From NCBI RefSeq assembly GCF_019904155.1, contig NZ_JAHCMB010000226.1:1-64000 (forward strand): DNA of 64,000 nt, in the 5' to 3' direction. Shown in pieces: positions 55,826 to 64,000 of the stretch (the first letter of the stretch is position 1; each line of letters starts with the position of its first letter). Made by a program: the position numbers and the translations under genes. The notes under the pieces were generated by a model that had not been told where the DNA came from, searched no databases, and saw only the letters and a list, made by a program, of their open reading frames with translations. This stretch comes from Paenibacillus sinensis (lineage in GTDB: Bacteria > Bacillota > Bacilli > Paenibacillales > Paenibacillaceae).

Positions 55826-56539
55826 ATGACAAAAAGAACAACTAATTCCCTATATTTTAATATTAAAGAACAATTGCTAAAACAGATTCAATCCGGCGTT
55901 TACGCAGTCGGTGAGAAGCTTCCGACCGAAGCCGATCTCTGCAAAATTTTCTCCGCCAGCCGCACAACGATCCGCCTCGCGCTCAGCGAGCTTGAGGTTC
56001 AAGATATTCTGGAGCGACATCAAGGAAAGGGCACGTTCGTTAAACGCAAGGAGCTTCACCTGGTGCAGACACGAAGCTTTGCGGAGGACGTGCTGATGAG
56101 CGGCAAAGAACCCACTGGCAAAGTGATTGAATCCAAAGTAATCCCTGCCGAAATACCGTTGAACGAATTTTTGCAGGTCCCGCTAAAGGCTCCAATTAAT
56201 GAGCTGCTGCGGGTGCGATACGCCGACAACGAGCCGCTTCTCTATGAGACCACCTATATCCCGTGGAATCTCGCTCCCGGTCTGGCCAGCGAATATACCG
56301 ACGGCTCTTTGTTCGCCTTTCTGGAGACCCGGTACAATTTGAAAGCCCATCGGTCCGTGGAGCAGTTGAAGCCGGTTCTTGCGGACAAGACGGCGAGTAA
56401 GCTGCTCGGCGTCAAGGAGGGCTCTCCTTGCCTTCAGGTCAAGACCTTCACTTATTTGACGGACAACACCCCGCTTGAATACAGCTTCGGCGTATTCCGC
56501 GGAGATTTTCCAAGTTATACGATTGAACGGCATTTCTAA
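55826..56539 (+). CDS. GntR-family regulator with UTRA domain
   Basis: 237 residues. N-terminal winged helix (residues 8-75): VGEKLPTEADLCKIFSASRT then TIRLALSELEVQDILERHQG. The UTRA effector domain follows (about 95-235), with LLRVRYADNEPLLYETTYIP and FLETRYNLKAHRS. UTRA proteins usually bind a phosphosugar such as GlcNAc-6-P. GGAGG lies 8 nt before the ATG. It is divergent from the kinase-GH4 operon, which it most likely represses. Confidence 0.9.
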   Translation: MTKRTTNSLYFNIKEQLLKQIQSGVYAVGEKLPTEADLCKIFSASRTTIRLALSELEVQDILERHQGKGTFVKRKELHLVQTRSFAEDVLMSGKEPTGKVIESKVIPAEIPLNEFLQVPLKAPINELLRVRYADNEPLLYETTYIPWNLAPGLASEYTDGSLFAFLETRYNLKAHRSVEQLKPVLADKTASKLLGVKEGSPCLQVKTFTYLTDNTPLEYSFGVFRGDFPSYTIERHF

Positions 56540-56594
56540 AAAGGGACGATAGTCGAGGCGTAGTTTCGCCGATCAACTTCGGAGCTTAAAAAAG

Positions 56595-56662
56595 AGGGGG
56601 CGTGCCGAATGCATGCCCCCGGCTCATGATAGCGGAGAGGAGGATGAATATCCTCCTCTCTT
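56595..56662. terminator. Two hairpins between convergent genes
   Basis: GGGGGCGTGC/GCATGCCCCC (56596-56620) and GAGAGGAGGAT/ATCCTCCTCTC (56635-56660, 11 bp perfect, 4-nt loop). They lie between the GntR gene (+) and the secreted protein gene (-). Confidence 0.7.
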
Positions 56663-56665
56663 CGC

Positions 56666-59212
56666 TTATTCTTTGATAATCTCGAAATACCGGCCCATCC
56701 AATATGGCAGTGTGAAGACCGAGCCGGCTTCTATGTTGCCCGACTTGTAATTATAGCTTGGGTTCGCGCCTGTGGTCTGATTGTCGCTCTCGAACGGATT
56801 TGAGTTATTTTTAATAATGCGTCTCTCATCAGGGGCAAGAGCGTAATTGGTCTGCTTGTAATCATCACGGTCGCCAGGCTCGATATAGAATACGTCCTGC
56901 CGATTCCACTGAACCGGGAACTGGATCTGATATTCGGGGAACCGGTACAGGAACCGGACCGCCGACTCCAAATCGACATCCGTCTTGTCCGGATGCGCCA
57001 GTTGATACAGGAAGGTGTAGAACGGATTCTCTTCCCTGACTTCGTTGGAATACCATTGATCGTAAGCTTCGACAATCTGGGCGTGCTTGCTCTCGTCCTC
57101 TTCCAGTGTAATCAGCACAAACACCGGGAACCAGCCTAACTCTTCATCCGAGTAATTAATATATTGGGTCCAGTCATTATGCAGCGTCGCATTGGTATTG
57201 GTGCTGTCGCCCACATTGGCTTCCGTTACCACTTGATTATCGTTGTCGTCATAAGCATTGGTCGCCTGACGTACCAGCCTCCGCTCAATATATTCCTTGG
57301 CCATATCCATATAACCTTTTCCGTTCACGTAAGGCTCGTCCTTGCTATAGCTTCCATTGTAAGCTTGTTCATACGCCAAATCGTATTTTACCGAATCGGC
57401 CGGATAGCTCTTGGCGGTAATATAGCTGGCGACCTTGAGCGCGGACATCACTTCCAGCGCATTAAGCGGACCGTCTTCATAGCCGTAGGACAGGGCATCG
57501 TCGCCGTTCTCATCTACGCCGACATTGGACTGCCATGAAACCTGCTGCTCCATCGTGCCCAAGCTGTCATTGAAATATTTGGAGAACCATCTGGACCACT
57601 GCGTCGATTTGCCTGTGGCATCTTCGATGTAGTAGTGGTCATCTTTGAGTATCAGCTCCGTCATACGGTGAGTCGTCTCTTCGATCAGAGACTTCAGCTC
57701 CAGCAGCTCGGGATCTGTGCTGTCGCCTATCAAATACTTGTAAGCCGTATAGAACATGGCGTAATGGCCGTCTACTTCATCCGACGAGGTATCTGCCTTG
57801 TACACAATCTGATTCATGTCGATGTGGCCGTTCACAATTGCGCTGGCCGGGAACAAATCGTTAAAGAATTCCGGTATCTGCTCATACACAGGAGCTGTCA
57901 GCTGGAACAAAGGCTTATTGCTTTCCCCTGTCGTCTTGTCTTCCTTCGCATCTTTGTTGTTCGTAGCCGCCGTGATAACGGGCAGCACCTGATATACCGC
58001 ACCGGTTACCGATGTCGCCACTTTGGTCTTGATGTCCGTTCCCAGCTTTTGTCCTTCAGGCCGTGTCTTGTTAAGCTCATCGATCGCTTCTTGGCTGAGT
58101 CCAAGCCCGTTGTAGTTCATTACATCCGTTCCGCCGCTCGGGAACAGTGTGGAACCCTTCTTGCTCTCCGCATCCTTGGTCACCCGGACCATTGAATAAC
58201 CGATCGGCTCTACGCCGTCATCACGCTGCATACTCGGAATAATGCCATTGGGATTGACCATGCCCGGTCCAACGAAATTTTGGAACCAAAAGCCGTTCTG
58301 TGACTGGTAGCCGTACACCGAGTTGCCCACGGTGGCCGCCCCGGCTTCGCTGGTCAGCATATAAGAACGGGCCGGAAAGCCATTGCCGCGGCCGGACACA
58401 TAGTCAAGCAGCAGGACGGCCTTGGTTGCTCTGAGCGCCGCCGCTTTCGCTTCGGCGATTTCTGCCACCTGATCCGCTGCCGGGCTTGCGCCGTATTCTT
58501 CCTGCAAGGCTTTGTACCGGAACACTTCACCCATGGCATACATCGTTGTCCACAGGCCGTCGTTATCGCTCGTTGAAGGGGTCGAAGTGAACTTCCCCGT
58601 CGGAGAATTGTAGTTCACCGCATCAAACGAGCTATCCGTTTCGGTAAAGGTGAAGTTGGTGTCGTGGACCATGCCGCGCCGGTCAAGAATCGACTGTACC
58701 AAATCCTCATAGACAAACGATTTCTCATGCAGCGTTTTTTCCGGCATGGCAATATGGGTCACACCGCTTGCCGTGCGCGCCCAGATGCCTCCCTCGCCAT
58801 CGCTGGCAAGAGCAGTCACGTTGTCATCTCCACCATAGAGATACCTTGGACCCGCCATATACTGCACAATATCCTTGGTGTCCTCCGCACTGAAATCGAC
58901 CCGTTGCAGCCCGTTCTCTGTCCCAATCCAATAGACTCCGTCTTCGTCCAGAACCACGCTTGTAACATCACCGAGCACCGAGAGCGGCAGAAATTTCAAG
59001 ACGCTGGTATCCGTAGTCCACTCGATGCTGCTCGGGATGGAGGCGGACCCTGTCTTGTAATACGTCACTTCCTTGGTCTGTACGGCCTTGAGTTGAACAG
59101 CAGAGTATTGGGCGCCAGGCAGCTTAGCCGCCCAGGCAGGTGCTGTCGGCAGTACGAACAGCATAGCGGCCATCATAGCGCCTGTTATCAGCTTGCCGTG
59201 TTTCTTCATCAT
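56666..59212 (-). CDS. Large secreted protein: propeller repeats plus helical domain
   Basis: 848 residues from ATG 59212, preceded by AAAGGGG 6 nt upstream. A signal peptide (MMKKHGKLITGAMMAAMLFV..., cleavage near AWA-AK) is followed at ~85-150 by two regulator-propeller repeats (VTSVVLDEDGVYWIGTENGL; VTALASDGEGGIWARTASGV). The rest has aromatic helical repeats (DNDGLWTTMYAMGEVFRYKA; DGHYAMFYTAYKYL; NPFYTFLYQLAHP) suggesting an alpha/alpha-barrel like that of polysaccharide lyases or hydrolases. I do not recognise the family. It lies 39 nt after the SLH gene and is co-transcribed with it. Confidence 0.78.
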   Translation of the reverse strand: MMKKHGKLITGAMMAAMLFVLPTAPAWAAKLPGAQYSAVQLKAVQTKEVTYYKTGSASIPSSIEWTTDTSVLKFLPLSVLGDVTSVVLDEDGVYWIGTENGLQRVDFSAEDTKDIVQYMAGPRYLYGGDDNVTALASDGEGGIWARTASGVTHIAMPEKTLHEKSFVYEDLVQSILDRRGMVHDTNFTFTETDSSFDAVNYNSPTGKFTSTPSTSDNDGLWTTMYAMGEVFRYKALQEEYGASPAADQVAEIAEAKAAALRATKAVLLLDYVSGRGNGFPARSYMLTSEAGAATVGNSVYGYQSQNGFWFQNFVGPGMVNPNGIIPSMQRDDGVEPIGYSMVRVTKDAESKKGSTLFPSGGTDVMNYNGLGLSQEAIDELNKTRPEGQKLGTDIKTKVATSVTGAVYQVLPVITAATNNKDAKEDKTTGESNKPLFQLTAPVYEQIPEFFNDLFPASAIVNGHIDMNQIVYKADTSSDEVDGHYAMFYTAYKYLIGDSTDPELLELKSLIEETTHRMTELILKDDHYYIEDATGKSTQWSRWFSKYFNDSLGTMEQQVSWQSNVGVDENGDDALSYGYEDGPLNALEVMSALKVASYITAKSYPADSVKYDLAYEQAYNGSYSKDEPYVNGKGYMDMAKEYIERRLVRQATNAYDDNDNQVVTEANVGDSTNTNATLHNDWTQYINYSDEELGWFPVFVLITLEEDESKHAQIVEAYDQWYSNEVREENPFYTFLYQLAHPDKTDVDLESAVRFLYRFPEYQIQFPVQWNRQDVFYIEPGDRDDYKQTNYALAPDERRIIKNNSNPFESDNQTTGANPSYNYKSGNIEAGSVFTLPYWMGRYFEIIKE

Positions 59213-59251
59213 ATATATCCCCTTTCCTGATTCGGACTTCTTGCGCAATCC

Positions 59252-61135
59252 TTACTGATAAATATGGGATACACCGGTTGCCGTAATGGCAAATACGCCC
59301 GTGCCTCCGTCCGAAATGAGCAGCAGCACCTTGTCATCCGTCAATTGCCGGTCTGCGGTCGTGTACGACTTCATTTCATTTGTCGAAAGCTGAATACGGG
59401 TTACGCCATTATTCGTCCCGATCCACAAATACGTGCGGGCGTCATTGAGGACGGAGGTATTGACTCCACGCAAGGAGGCGAACAGGGATGGCTTGACCGT
59501 AAACTGATAGTTAACCAAGGTGATGGCGTTCACCAGATCAGGCATATCAACATCCGAATTGGCGATTGAAGGGTTGTAAGAAGGGTCCTGCAGGAAGGTG
59601 AGATACTGCTTAACGGTGCCTTCCGCTCCCGTGGATGCGAAGGAGCCAAGCGCGCCCGCATAGCTGTAAAGCTCGGTAGCTTTATCCTTGACGGGTTCCT
59701 CTGTTACAGGCTTTTCGGGCTCAGGCTCTTCAGTTACCGGATTTTGAGGTTCAGGTTCTTCGGTCACCGGATTTTCAGTTACCGGTTCTCCGGTGGAAGG
59801 GTCCGTTACGGCTGTTCCTCCCGTACCCGTTGACGATGATGTCACCACGTTGCCGAGGCGGTCTATCGTTTGTCCATTGATGATTACGGTATCGACGTTC
59901 ATAATCAGCTTGTCCGGCATGGAAGGGAGGGAGACACCCGGTGAGTTGATGATCGCCGTTTGGATTTTGCCTGTTCCCGTTACCGTTGTGGCGGCATCGA
60001 AAATGATCGACCCCACGGTCGTATCCTTGGCCAACTGGATTTTCGATCCCCCGGCCTCCTTGGACACGTTAAGCCCATCGACTCGGCCGCTCTCAAGCGT
60101 GAAGCTGGATTTGCCGTTCATATTCAGTTGCTTCACATTCCCGTACAGCGAAACAGCTTTTCCGCCATTCGTCAATAAACGAAGACTGCCGATGGCATTC
60201 CCCGACTCATTGACAATCACGCTCTCGGATGAAACATCTATGGCATTCGCAGACGCAGATCCTTTAAACACAACCCTTACGGGAGCCTTCGGTTTATTGA
60301 TCTGCATGTGATTAACGGCGCTGTCGGTCAGTGTAATGCTGTGTGTGCCGCCGCCGTTGACGTATACGACGCCGCCGATCCGGGCATTGACGAGATTGAG
60401 ATCCCCTTCTCCTACCCCCGGTGTAATGTACAAACTGCCGGTGAGATTCAAATTCGACAACGTGGCGCCCGCCGTGTTGACAATCAAGTTGCCTCCAGCC
60501 ATATTGGCGTGATTGGCGCCGTCGGATACGAGTGCGCCCATGGCGTTATTGATCATTTTTACCGCTTCGGCACGAGTGAGAGATTTCTGCGGCAGAAAAG
60601 CACCCGAAGGCGTTCCGGCGACATAACCCGCTTCCTTCATAGCGTATATGGCCTCTTTAGCCCAAACGGAAATGGAAGAGTCGTCGGAGAACGAAGCGCT
60701 GACCGGTTCAGTTGCCGTTACCTGAAACACTCGGCTGAGAATGAGCGCGGCTTGTTCCCGGGTTAAAGTTTCGAGCGGGTTAATCTTGCCGTCGCCACTG
60801 CCGATAATAGCGCCCGCCGCCACGGCCTTACCGATTTCAGGGGCATACCAAGCCGCAGACGGCACATCATCGAAGGTCTGCCCGCTTATCTCGTTGAAGT
60901 TAAAAATACGATTGATCAATGCGACAAACTCCGTTTTCTTGATCCCGTCATTCGGTAGAATCCGGCCTACCTGATCCCCCTTCAGCAGTCCAAGGTTTTT
61001 CCAGGATTCAATCTCCTCCGAAGCCCAGGCGGGAATCGTTTCTGTTGTCTCTGCGGATACATCGGCAGCGTAAGCAAATGCCATCGTTGACGTTAAGGCA
61101 ATCGCGGCAAATGCCTGTTTCCATTTGAAACTCAT
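59252..61135 (-). CDS. SLH-domain surface protein with beta-helix region and C-terminal propeller repeat
   Basis: 627 residues; AAGGAGGAG lies 5 nt before the ATG. Signal peptide (cleavage near AYAADVSA). Three SLH domains cover about 35-195 (LTREQAALIL, LTRAEAVKMI), anchoring the protein to the wall polysaccharide. A beta-strand repeat region (200-420) resembles a beta-helix. A Pro/Glu/Thr linker (~445-495, repeats of PVTEEPEPE) leads to one propeller repeat pair at the C-terminus (YLWIGTNNGVTRIQL; GVFAITATGVSHIYQ). The same propeller motifs recur in the next gene, so the two may interact or derive from one larger protein. Confidence 0.86.
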   Translation of the reverse strand: MSFKWKQAFAAIALTSTMAFAYAADVSAETTETIPAWASEEIESWKNLGLLKGDQVGRILPNDGIKKTEFVALINRIFNFNEISGQTFDDVPSAAWYAPEIGKAVAAGAIIGSGDGKINPLETLTREQAALILSRVFQVTATEPVSASFSDDSSISVWAKEAIYAMKEAGYVAGTPSGAFLPQKSLTRAEAVKMINNAMGALVSDGANHANMAGGNLIVNTAGATLSNLNLTGSLYITPGVGEGDLNLVNARIGGVVYVNGGGTHSITLTDSAVNHMQINKPKAPVRVVFKGSASANAIDVSSESVIVNESGNAIGSLRLLTNGGKAVSLYGNVKQLNMNGKSSFTLESGRVDGLNVSKEAGGSKIQLAKDTTVGSIIFDAATTVTGTGKIQTAIINSPGVSLPSMPDKLIMNVDTVIINGQTIDRLGNVVTSSSTGTGGTAVTDPSTGEPVTENPVTEEPEPQNPVTEEPEPEKPVTEEPVKDKATELYSYAGALGSFASTGAEGTVKQYLTFLQDPSYNPSIANSDVDMPDLVNAITLVNYQFTVKPSLFASLRGVNTSVLNDARTYLWIGTNNGVTRIQLSTNEMKSYTTADRQLTDDKVLLLISDGGTGVFAITATGVSHIYQ

Positions 61136-61273
61136 ATGCGCTCCTCCTTATCATTCCGGTCTTTTTTCTCAAGCAATACAGCCTTACCTGCTCTTCCATT
61201 CCGATAATTCAACCTTGTTGTGTATTAAGCTTGTACGACTTCTTGTCACCCCCATGTAATGTTTTCGATGTTA

Positions 61274-61284
61274 TTGTAGTAACA
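61274..61284 (-). promoter_or_regulatory. Operator-like element, copy 1
   Basis: The minus strand reads TGTTACTACAA, starting 9 nt after the -10 of the minus promoter, so it covers the likely transcription start. An identical copy lies at 61542-61552 on the plus strand. Confidence 0.6.
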
Positions 61285-61293
61285 TTTACACAC

Positions 61294-61323
61294 ATTCTAT
61301 TTTTAATCATAATAAGTTGTCAA
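61294..61323 (-). promoter_or_regulatory. Promoter of the SLH gene
   Basis: Minus strand: TTGACA (61323-61318), an 18-nt spacer, TAGAAT (61299-61294). Confidence 0.6.
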
Positions 61324-61501
61324 TAGCTATATTCCAGAACCAACGAGTGATTCTTTATAGAAGATTACATTTGAAAAATATCCCAAATCCTTTGCCTTCC
61401 TTCGATTTTTACCGCTATTTATAGGATAATTGGATTGGATTCAAACGAATTTCCTTAGCTGAAAATCTACGATCAACTTGAAAAATGTCACGAAAAATAG
61501 A

Positions 61502-61530
61502 TTGACATACGGGGTGCTATCATCAATAAT
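61502..61530 (+). promoter_or_regulatory. Promoter of the sugar ABC operon
   Basis: TTGACA, a 17-nt spacer, AATAAT. The transcription start is expected near 61537. Confidence 0.6.
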
Positions 61531-61541
61531 ACAAATTATAT

Positions 61542-61552
61542 TGTTACTACAA
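61542..61552 (+). promoter_or_regulatory. Operator-like element, copy 2
   Basis: TGTTACTACAA, starting 11 nt after the -10 of the plus promoter, matching copy 1 at the same place and in the same direction relative to transcription. The arms TTGT/ACAA are palindromic. Confidence 0.6.
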
Positions 61553-61748
61553 ATCACAAGCAGTCTGATTGAAAAACCGCAGATACCCTCCTTTCGTGTT
61601 AGCTATATTTACATCGTCAAAGAGGGAACAACGCCAGGGTTGGGATTTCAGCGGCTCGTAATCGAGAAGAAGTTATCGAAACTCCATGTATTAGCGGTAT
61701 GTGATTTTCACCCTATAAACCGATTTGATCCAAAGGAGTGGTTATTGA

Positions 61749-63053
61749 ATGAAGAAGTGGATGAGTGGACTGATTGCCGTTGCCTTGACTGCGGCCATAG
61801 CGGGATGTTCCGGCTCCGCCGCCAAAGATGACAGCGCGGGCAACAGCAGCGGCGACAGCAAGAAAACGCAAACCCTTCGTATTGCAATGGGGTCTCCTGG
61901 CGAGGCGTTGATTAAAGTTTGGGAAGAGATCGGCAAGGAATTCGAGAGCCAACATGAGGGCATCAAAGTGGAATTCAATTATCAGGATGACGACACTTAT
62001 CAAACGATCGGCCTTCCCAATCTGCTAAGCGGCAAAAATGCTCCCGATTTGTACTTCGAATGGGCCGGACAGCGGCTGCAAACGCGGGTGAACGATGGCT
62101 ACGCCGCAGATATTACCGAACAGCTTCAAAGCTCCGGACTGAAGGACATGTTCGCGGATGGCAGCTTCAACGGAATGATCTTCGACGGCAAGACCTATAT
62201 GATTCCGACGGCGGGCGATGTAACCAACGTGATTTTTTATAATAAGAAAATCTTCAGTGATCTTGGCCTTGAACCGCCGACAACCTGGGATCAGTTCCTT
62301 GAGGTGTGCGAGAAAATCAAACAGGCCGGCATTACACCGATCATGATTGGCAACTCGGATTTATGGACAGCCGGCAACTGGGTTGGGCATATTCTCTCAC
62401 GGGTCGTTGGCGAGGACGCTTACAGCGAGGCATTGCAGTTGAAGCAGCCGTTCAATTCACCTGATTTCGTCAAAGCATACGGCTATGTTCAAGAGCTGTG
62501 GAATAAAGGATACATCAACGACAATGTCAACGCCTTGGGAGACAGCGAAGCGGATATGTTATTCCTGAATGGCAAAAGCGCCATGCACCCCATCGGAAGC
62601 TGGATTGTCCCAACCGCAATCGATGAAGCGCCTGACCTGGAGCTTGGCTATTTCAATACTCCATCCTTCACAGATGGCAAAGGCAACCAAAACAGCATCA
62701 TCGGCGTGCTTAACGGGATGGTCGTCAACAAAAATTCCAAACTTATCAACGAAGCTATCGAGTTCATGAAGCTCTACAGTTCCGCCGAATCATCCAAGAA
62801 ACTTTCCGCCGCCGGCGCCGTTCCGATCACCAAAGACGGCATCGACAGAGACTCAACTCCCGAGCTTTCGCTCAGCCTGAACGATTTGATGGAGAATGCG
62901 CCTGTACTTGTGTCGCCGCCCGACACCGGATACTCCATCGAGGTGGCAAATGCGCTGAATACGGCTACCTCCGAGGTTATCGGGGGAGCAAAATCGCCTG
63001 AAGATGCGCTGGCCGAACTGGAAACCACCATTGCTCCGCTCAAAAATAATTGA
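61749..63053 (+). CDS. Sugar ABC transporter substrate-binding lipoprotein
   Basis: 434 residues; AAAGGAG lies 10 nt before the ATG. Lipoprotein signal with lipobox IAGC (Cys20), then a Ser/Gly/Asp spacer. The mature part is a family-1 solute-binding protein, with LRIAMGSPGEALIKVWEEIG, DLYFEWAGQ and NVIFYNKKIFSDLGLEPPTT. Such proteins deliver oligosaccharides to an MsmFG/LacFG-type importer. The permease gene follows. Like many Paenibacillus binding proteins it may bind a plant or wall oligosaccharide, but the ligand is unknown. Confidence 0.9.
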   Translation: MKKWMSGLIAVALTAAIAGCSGSAAKDDSAGNSSGDSKKTQTLRIAMGSPGEALIKVWEEIGKEFESQHEGIKVEFNYQDDDTYQTIGLPNLLSGKNAPDLYFEWAGQRLQTRVNDGYAADITEQLQSSGLKDMFADGSFNGMIFDGKTYMIPTAGDVTNVIFYNKKIFSDLGLEPPTTWDQFLEVCEKIKQAGITPIMIGNSDLWTAGNWVGHILSRVVGEDAYSEALQLKQPFNSPDFVKAYGYVQELWNKGYINDNVNALGDSEADMLFLNGKSAMHPIGSWIVPTAIDEAPDLELGYFNTPSFTDGKGNQNSIIGVLNGMVVNKNSKLINEAIEFMKLYSSAESSKKLSAAGAVPITKDGIDRDSTPELSLSLNDLMENAPVLVSPPDTGYSIEVANALNTATSEVIGGAKSPEDALAELETTIAPLKNN

Positions 63054-63082
63054 AGCCAACCATTGCTGTATAAAAGATTAGG

Positions 63083-63110
63083 GCCGCCAAGTCCACCCTG
63101 GCGCGGCGGC
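63083..63110 (+). terminator. Hairpin between binding-protein and permease genes
   Basis: GCCGCC...GGCGGC stem of a GC-rich hairpin, followed by a mild T/C stretch. Probably an attenuator that gives more binding protein than permease, as is common in such operons. Confidence 0.5.
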
Positions 63111-63139
63111 TCCTTCATTCATTCCCTGGAGGTGGACCG

Positions 63140-64000
63140 ATGTCCGGCCATAGCAATAAGCTCTCCCCCTACCTGTTCGTCTCTCCGGCCATCCTGTTGT
63201 TCGCGTTTACTGTGCTTGTACCCATCATCATGACCTTCGCCTTCAGCTTCTTTGATTGGAACGGCATCGGCGCCATGCATTTCATCGGCCTCGACAACTA
63301 TGCCCGGGCATTTCAGGACCGGATTTACCTCCGCTCTTACGGACATACCCTTATTTATATCGCCGCTACTGTATTTGTTGAAGTGCTGGTCGGACTCGGC
63401 CTTGCCGGATTGATTACGATGGGACGCAAGGGCAGCGGTTTTTTCCGGCTTGCCATCTTCACACCTATGATGCTGCCAATGATTGTCGTGTCTTATTTAT
63501 GGAAATTCGTGTACAACTCCGACTTCGGATTGATTAACTCTTTTCTGGCGAAGATTGGTCTGGAAAGCTGGACCCGCGTCTGGCTGGGAAATCCCGATAC
63601 GGCGCTTTATGCCATCTGCATCGTCTCCGGTTGGGTGTATGCGGGTTTTTATATGACTATTTTTTATTCAGGCATTCAGCGGATTTCCAAAGAGATTTAT
63701 GAATCGGCCTATCTCGACGGGGCAACCGAATGGAAAATTTTCTTCAAAATCAAAGTGCCGATGATCCGCAATCTGGTGGAGACCGGCATCATGCTGTGTG
63801 TGCTTACCGGATTTCAATCCTTCGATTTGTTCTACGTTATGACGAATGGCGGGCCCTATAATTCAACGGAAATTGTCACGACCTATCTCGTCAAAGTCGT
63901 CTTCACCCATATGAGCATCGGCTATGGCTCCGCGCTGGCCGTCATCATGACGCTTGTCATCGCCATTATCGGCCTCGTTGCCGGCAAGCTGACCAAGAAG
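63140..64000 (+). CDS. Sugar ABC transporter permease (partial at window end)
   Basis: Open from ATG 63140 (TGGAGGTGG 5 nt upstream) to the window edge, 287 codons with no stop, so the end lies outside; family members are ~290-310 residues. Six membrane helices (YLFVSPAILLFAFTVLVPII, then ... LAVIMTLVIAIIGLVAGKL). The EAA loop is ESAYLDGATEWKIFFKIKVP, which docks the ATPase. It belongs to the UgpA/LacF type. A second permease should follow. Confidence 0.9.
   Translation, partial: MSGHSNKLSPYLFVSPAILLFAFTVLVPIIMTFAFSFFDWNGIGAMHFIGLDNYARAFQDRIYLRSYGHTLIYIAATVFVEVLVGLGLAGLITMGRKGSGFFRLAIFTPMMLPMIVVSYLWKFVYNSDFGLINSFLAKIGLESWTRVWLGNPDTALYAICIVSGWVYAGFYMTIFYSGIQRISKEIYESAYLDGATEWKIFFKIKVPMIRNLVETGIMLCVLTGFQSFDLFYVMTNGGPYNSTEIVTTYLVKVVFTHMSIGYGSALAVIMTLVIAIIGLVAGKLTKK

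Larger units (their letters stand above)
61136..61748. other. Divergent promoter region with twin elements
   Basis: 613 AT-rich nt between the SLH gene (-) and the sugar-binding lipoprotein gene (+). It holds two opposite promoters, each with an 11-bp element just after its -10 box. The plus-strand leader is about 210 nt and the minus-strand leader about 150 nt. No gene was supported in it. Confidence 0.7.

Noticed and set aside
61478-61831. 117-codon frame in the divergent promoter region
   Set aside because: It covers a promoter and leader and runs into the binding-protein gene; no ribosome binding site.

Overview
The window looks like chromosomal DNA from a spore-former of the Paenibacillus type (Bacillota). 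The signs are strong AGGAGG-type ribosome binding sites with frequent TTG and GTG starts, a split glycine decarboxylase (gcvPA/gcvPB) under a tandem glycine riboswitch, ftsEX-M23-ctpB-minJ synteny, SLH and copper-amine-oxidase-like 'stalk' surface domains, and a LexA-type box before uvrB. No tRNA, rRNA, CRISPR array, prophage or insertion sequence was seen.

Layout. 0-9.4 kb: surface polysaccharide genes (O-antigen ligase/polymerase-like protein, galU, rfbA, rfbC) mixed with glycerol dehydrogenase and a U32 peptidase-family protein. 9.6-17.2 kb: a siroheme nitrite/sulfite reductase, then uvrB and uvrA separated by a 68-bp tandem repeat array. 17.3-19.8 kb: motAB and a small membrane protein. 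20.1-25.3 kb: glycine cleavage, with gcvH divergent from riboswitch-controlled gcvT-gcvPA-gcvPB. 25.5-32.2 kb: a WYL regulator, a DinB-like protein, an alpha/beta hydrolase, an RND efflux pump and a GAF/LuxR regulator. 32.6-38 kb: an Lnr-like ABC exporter (ATPase plus two permeases) divergent from a NarL-type two-component system. 38.1-43.2 kb: a secreted CotH-kinase/stalk-domain protein, and a DHA2 MFS exporter divergent from an AraC regulator.

43.6-52.8 kb is a cell-envelope block: a MinJ-like PDZ membrane protein, CtpB protease, a secreted M23 endopeptidase, FtsX, FtsE, a VanW protein, a CBS-domain protein and an IseA-like secreted protein. 53.2-64 kb looks like a carbohydrate-use locus. 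It has a GH4 phospho-glycosidase and a BadF-type sugar kinase overlapping by 4 nt, a divergent GntR/UTRA regulator, two large secreted proteins with propeller repeats (one carrying SLH domains), and a divergently transcribed sugar ABC importer whose permease runs off the window.

The most interesting point is the 61.1-61.75 kb divergent promoter region. Two TTGACA promoters face away from each other, and each has the same 11-bp element (TGTTACTACAA) just after its -10 box, in the same orientation relative to transcription. This suggests that the surface proteins and the sugar importer are co-regulated by one repressor, as in a Gram-positive glycan-use locus. Several intergenic gaps also carry unrelated tandem repeat arrays (45, 68, 38 and 15 bp).
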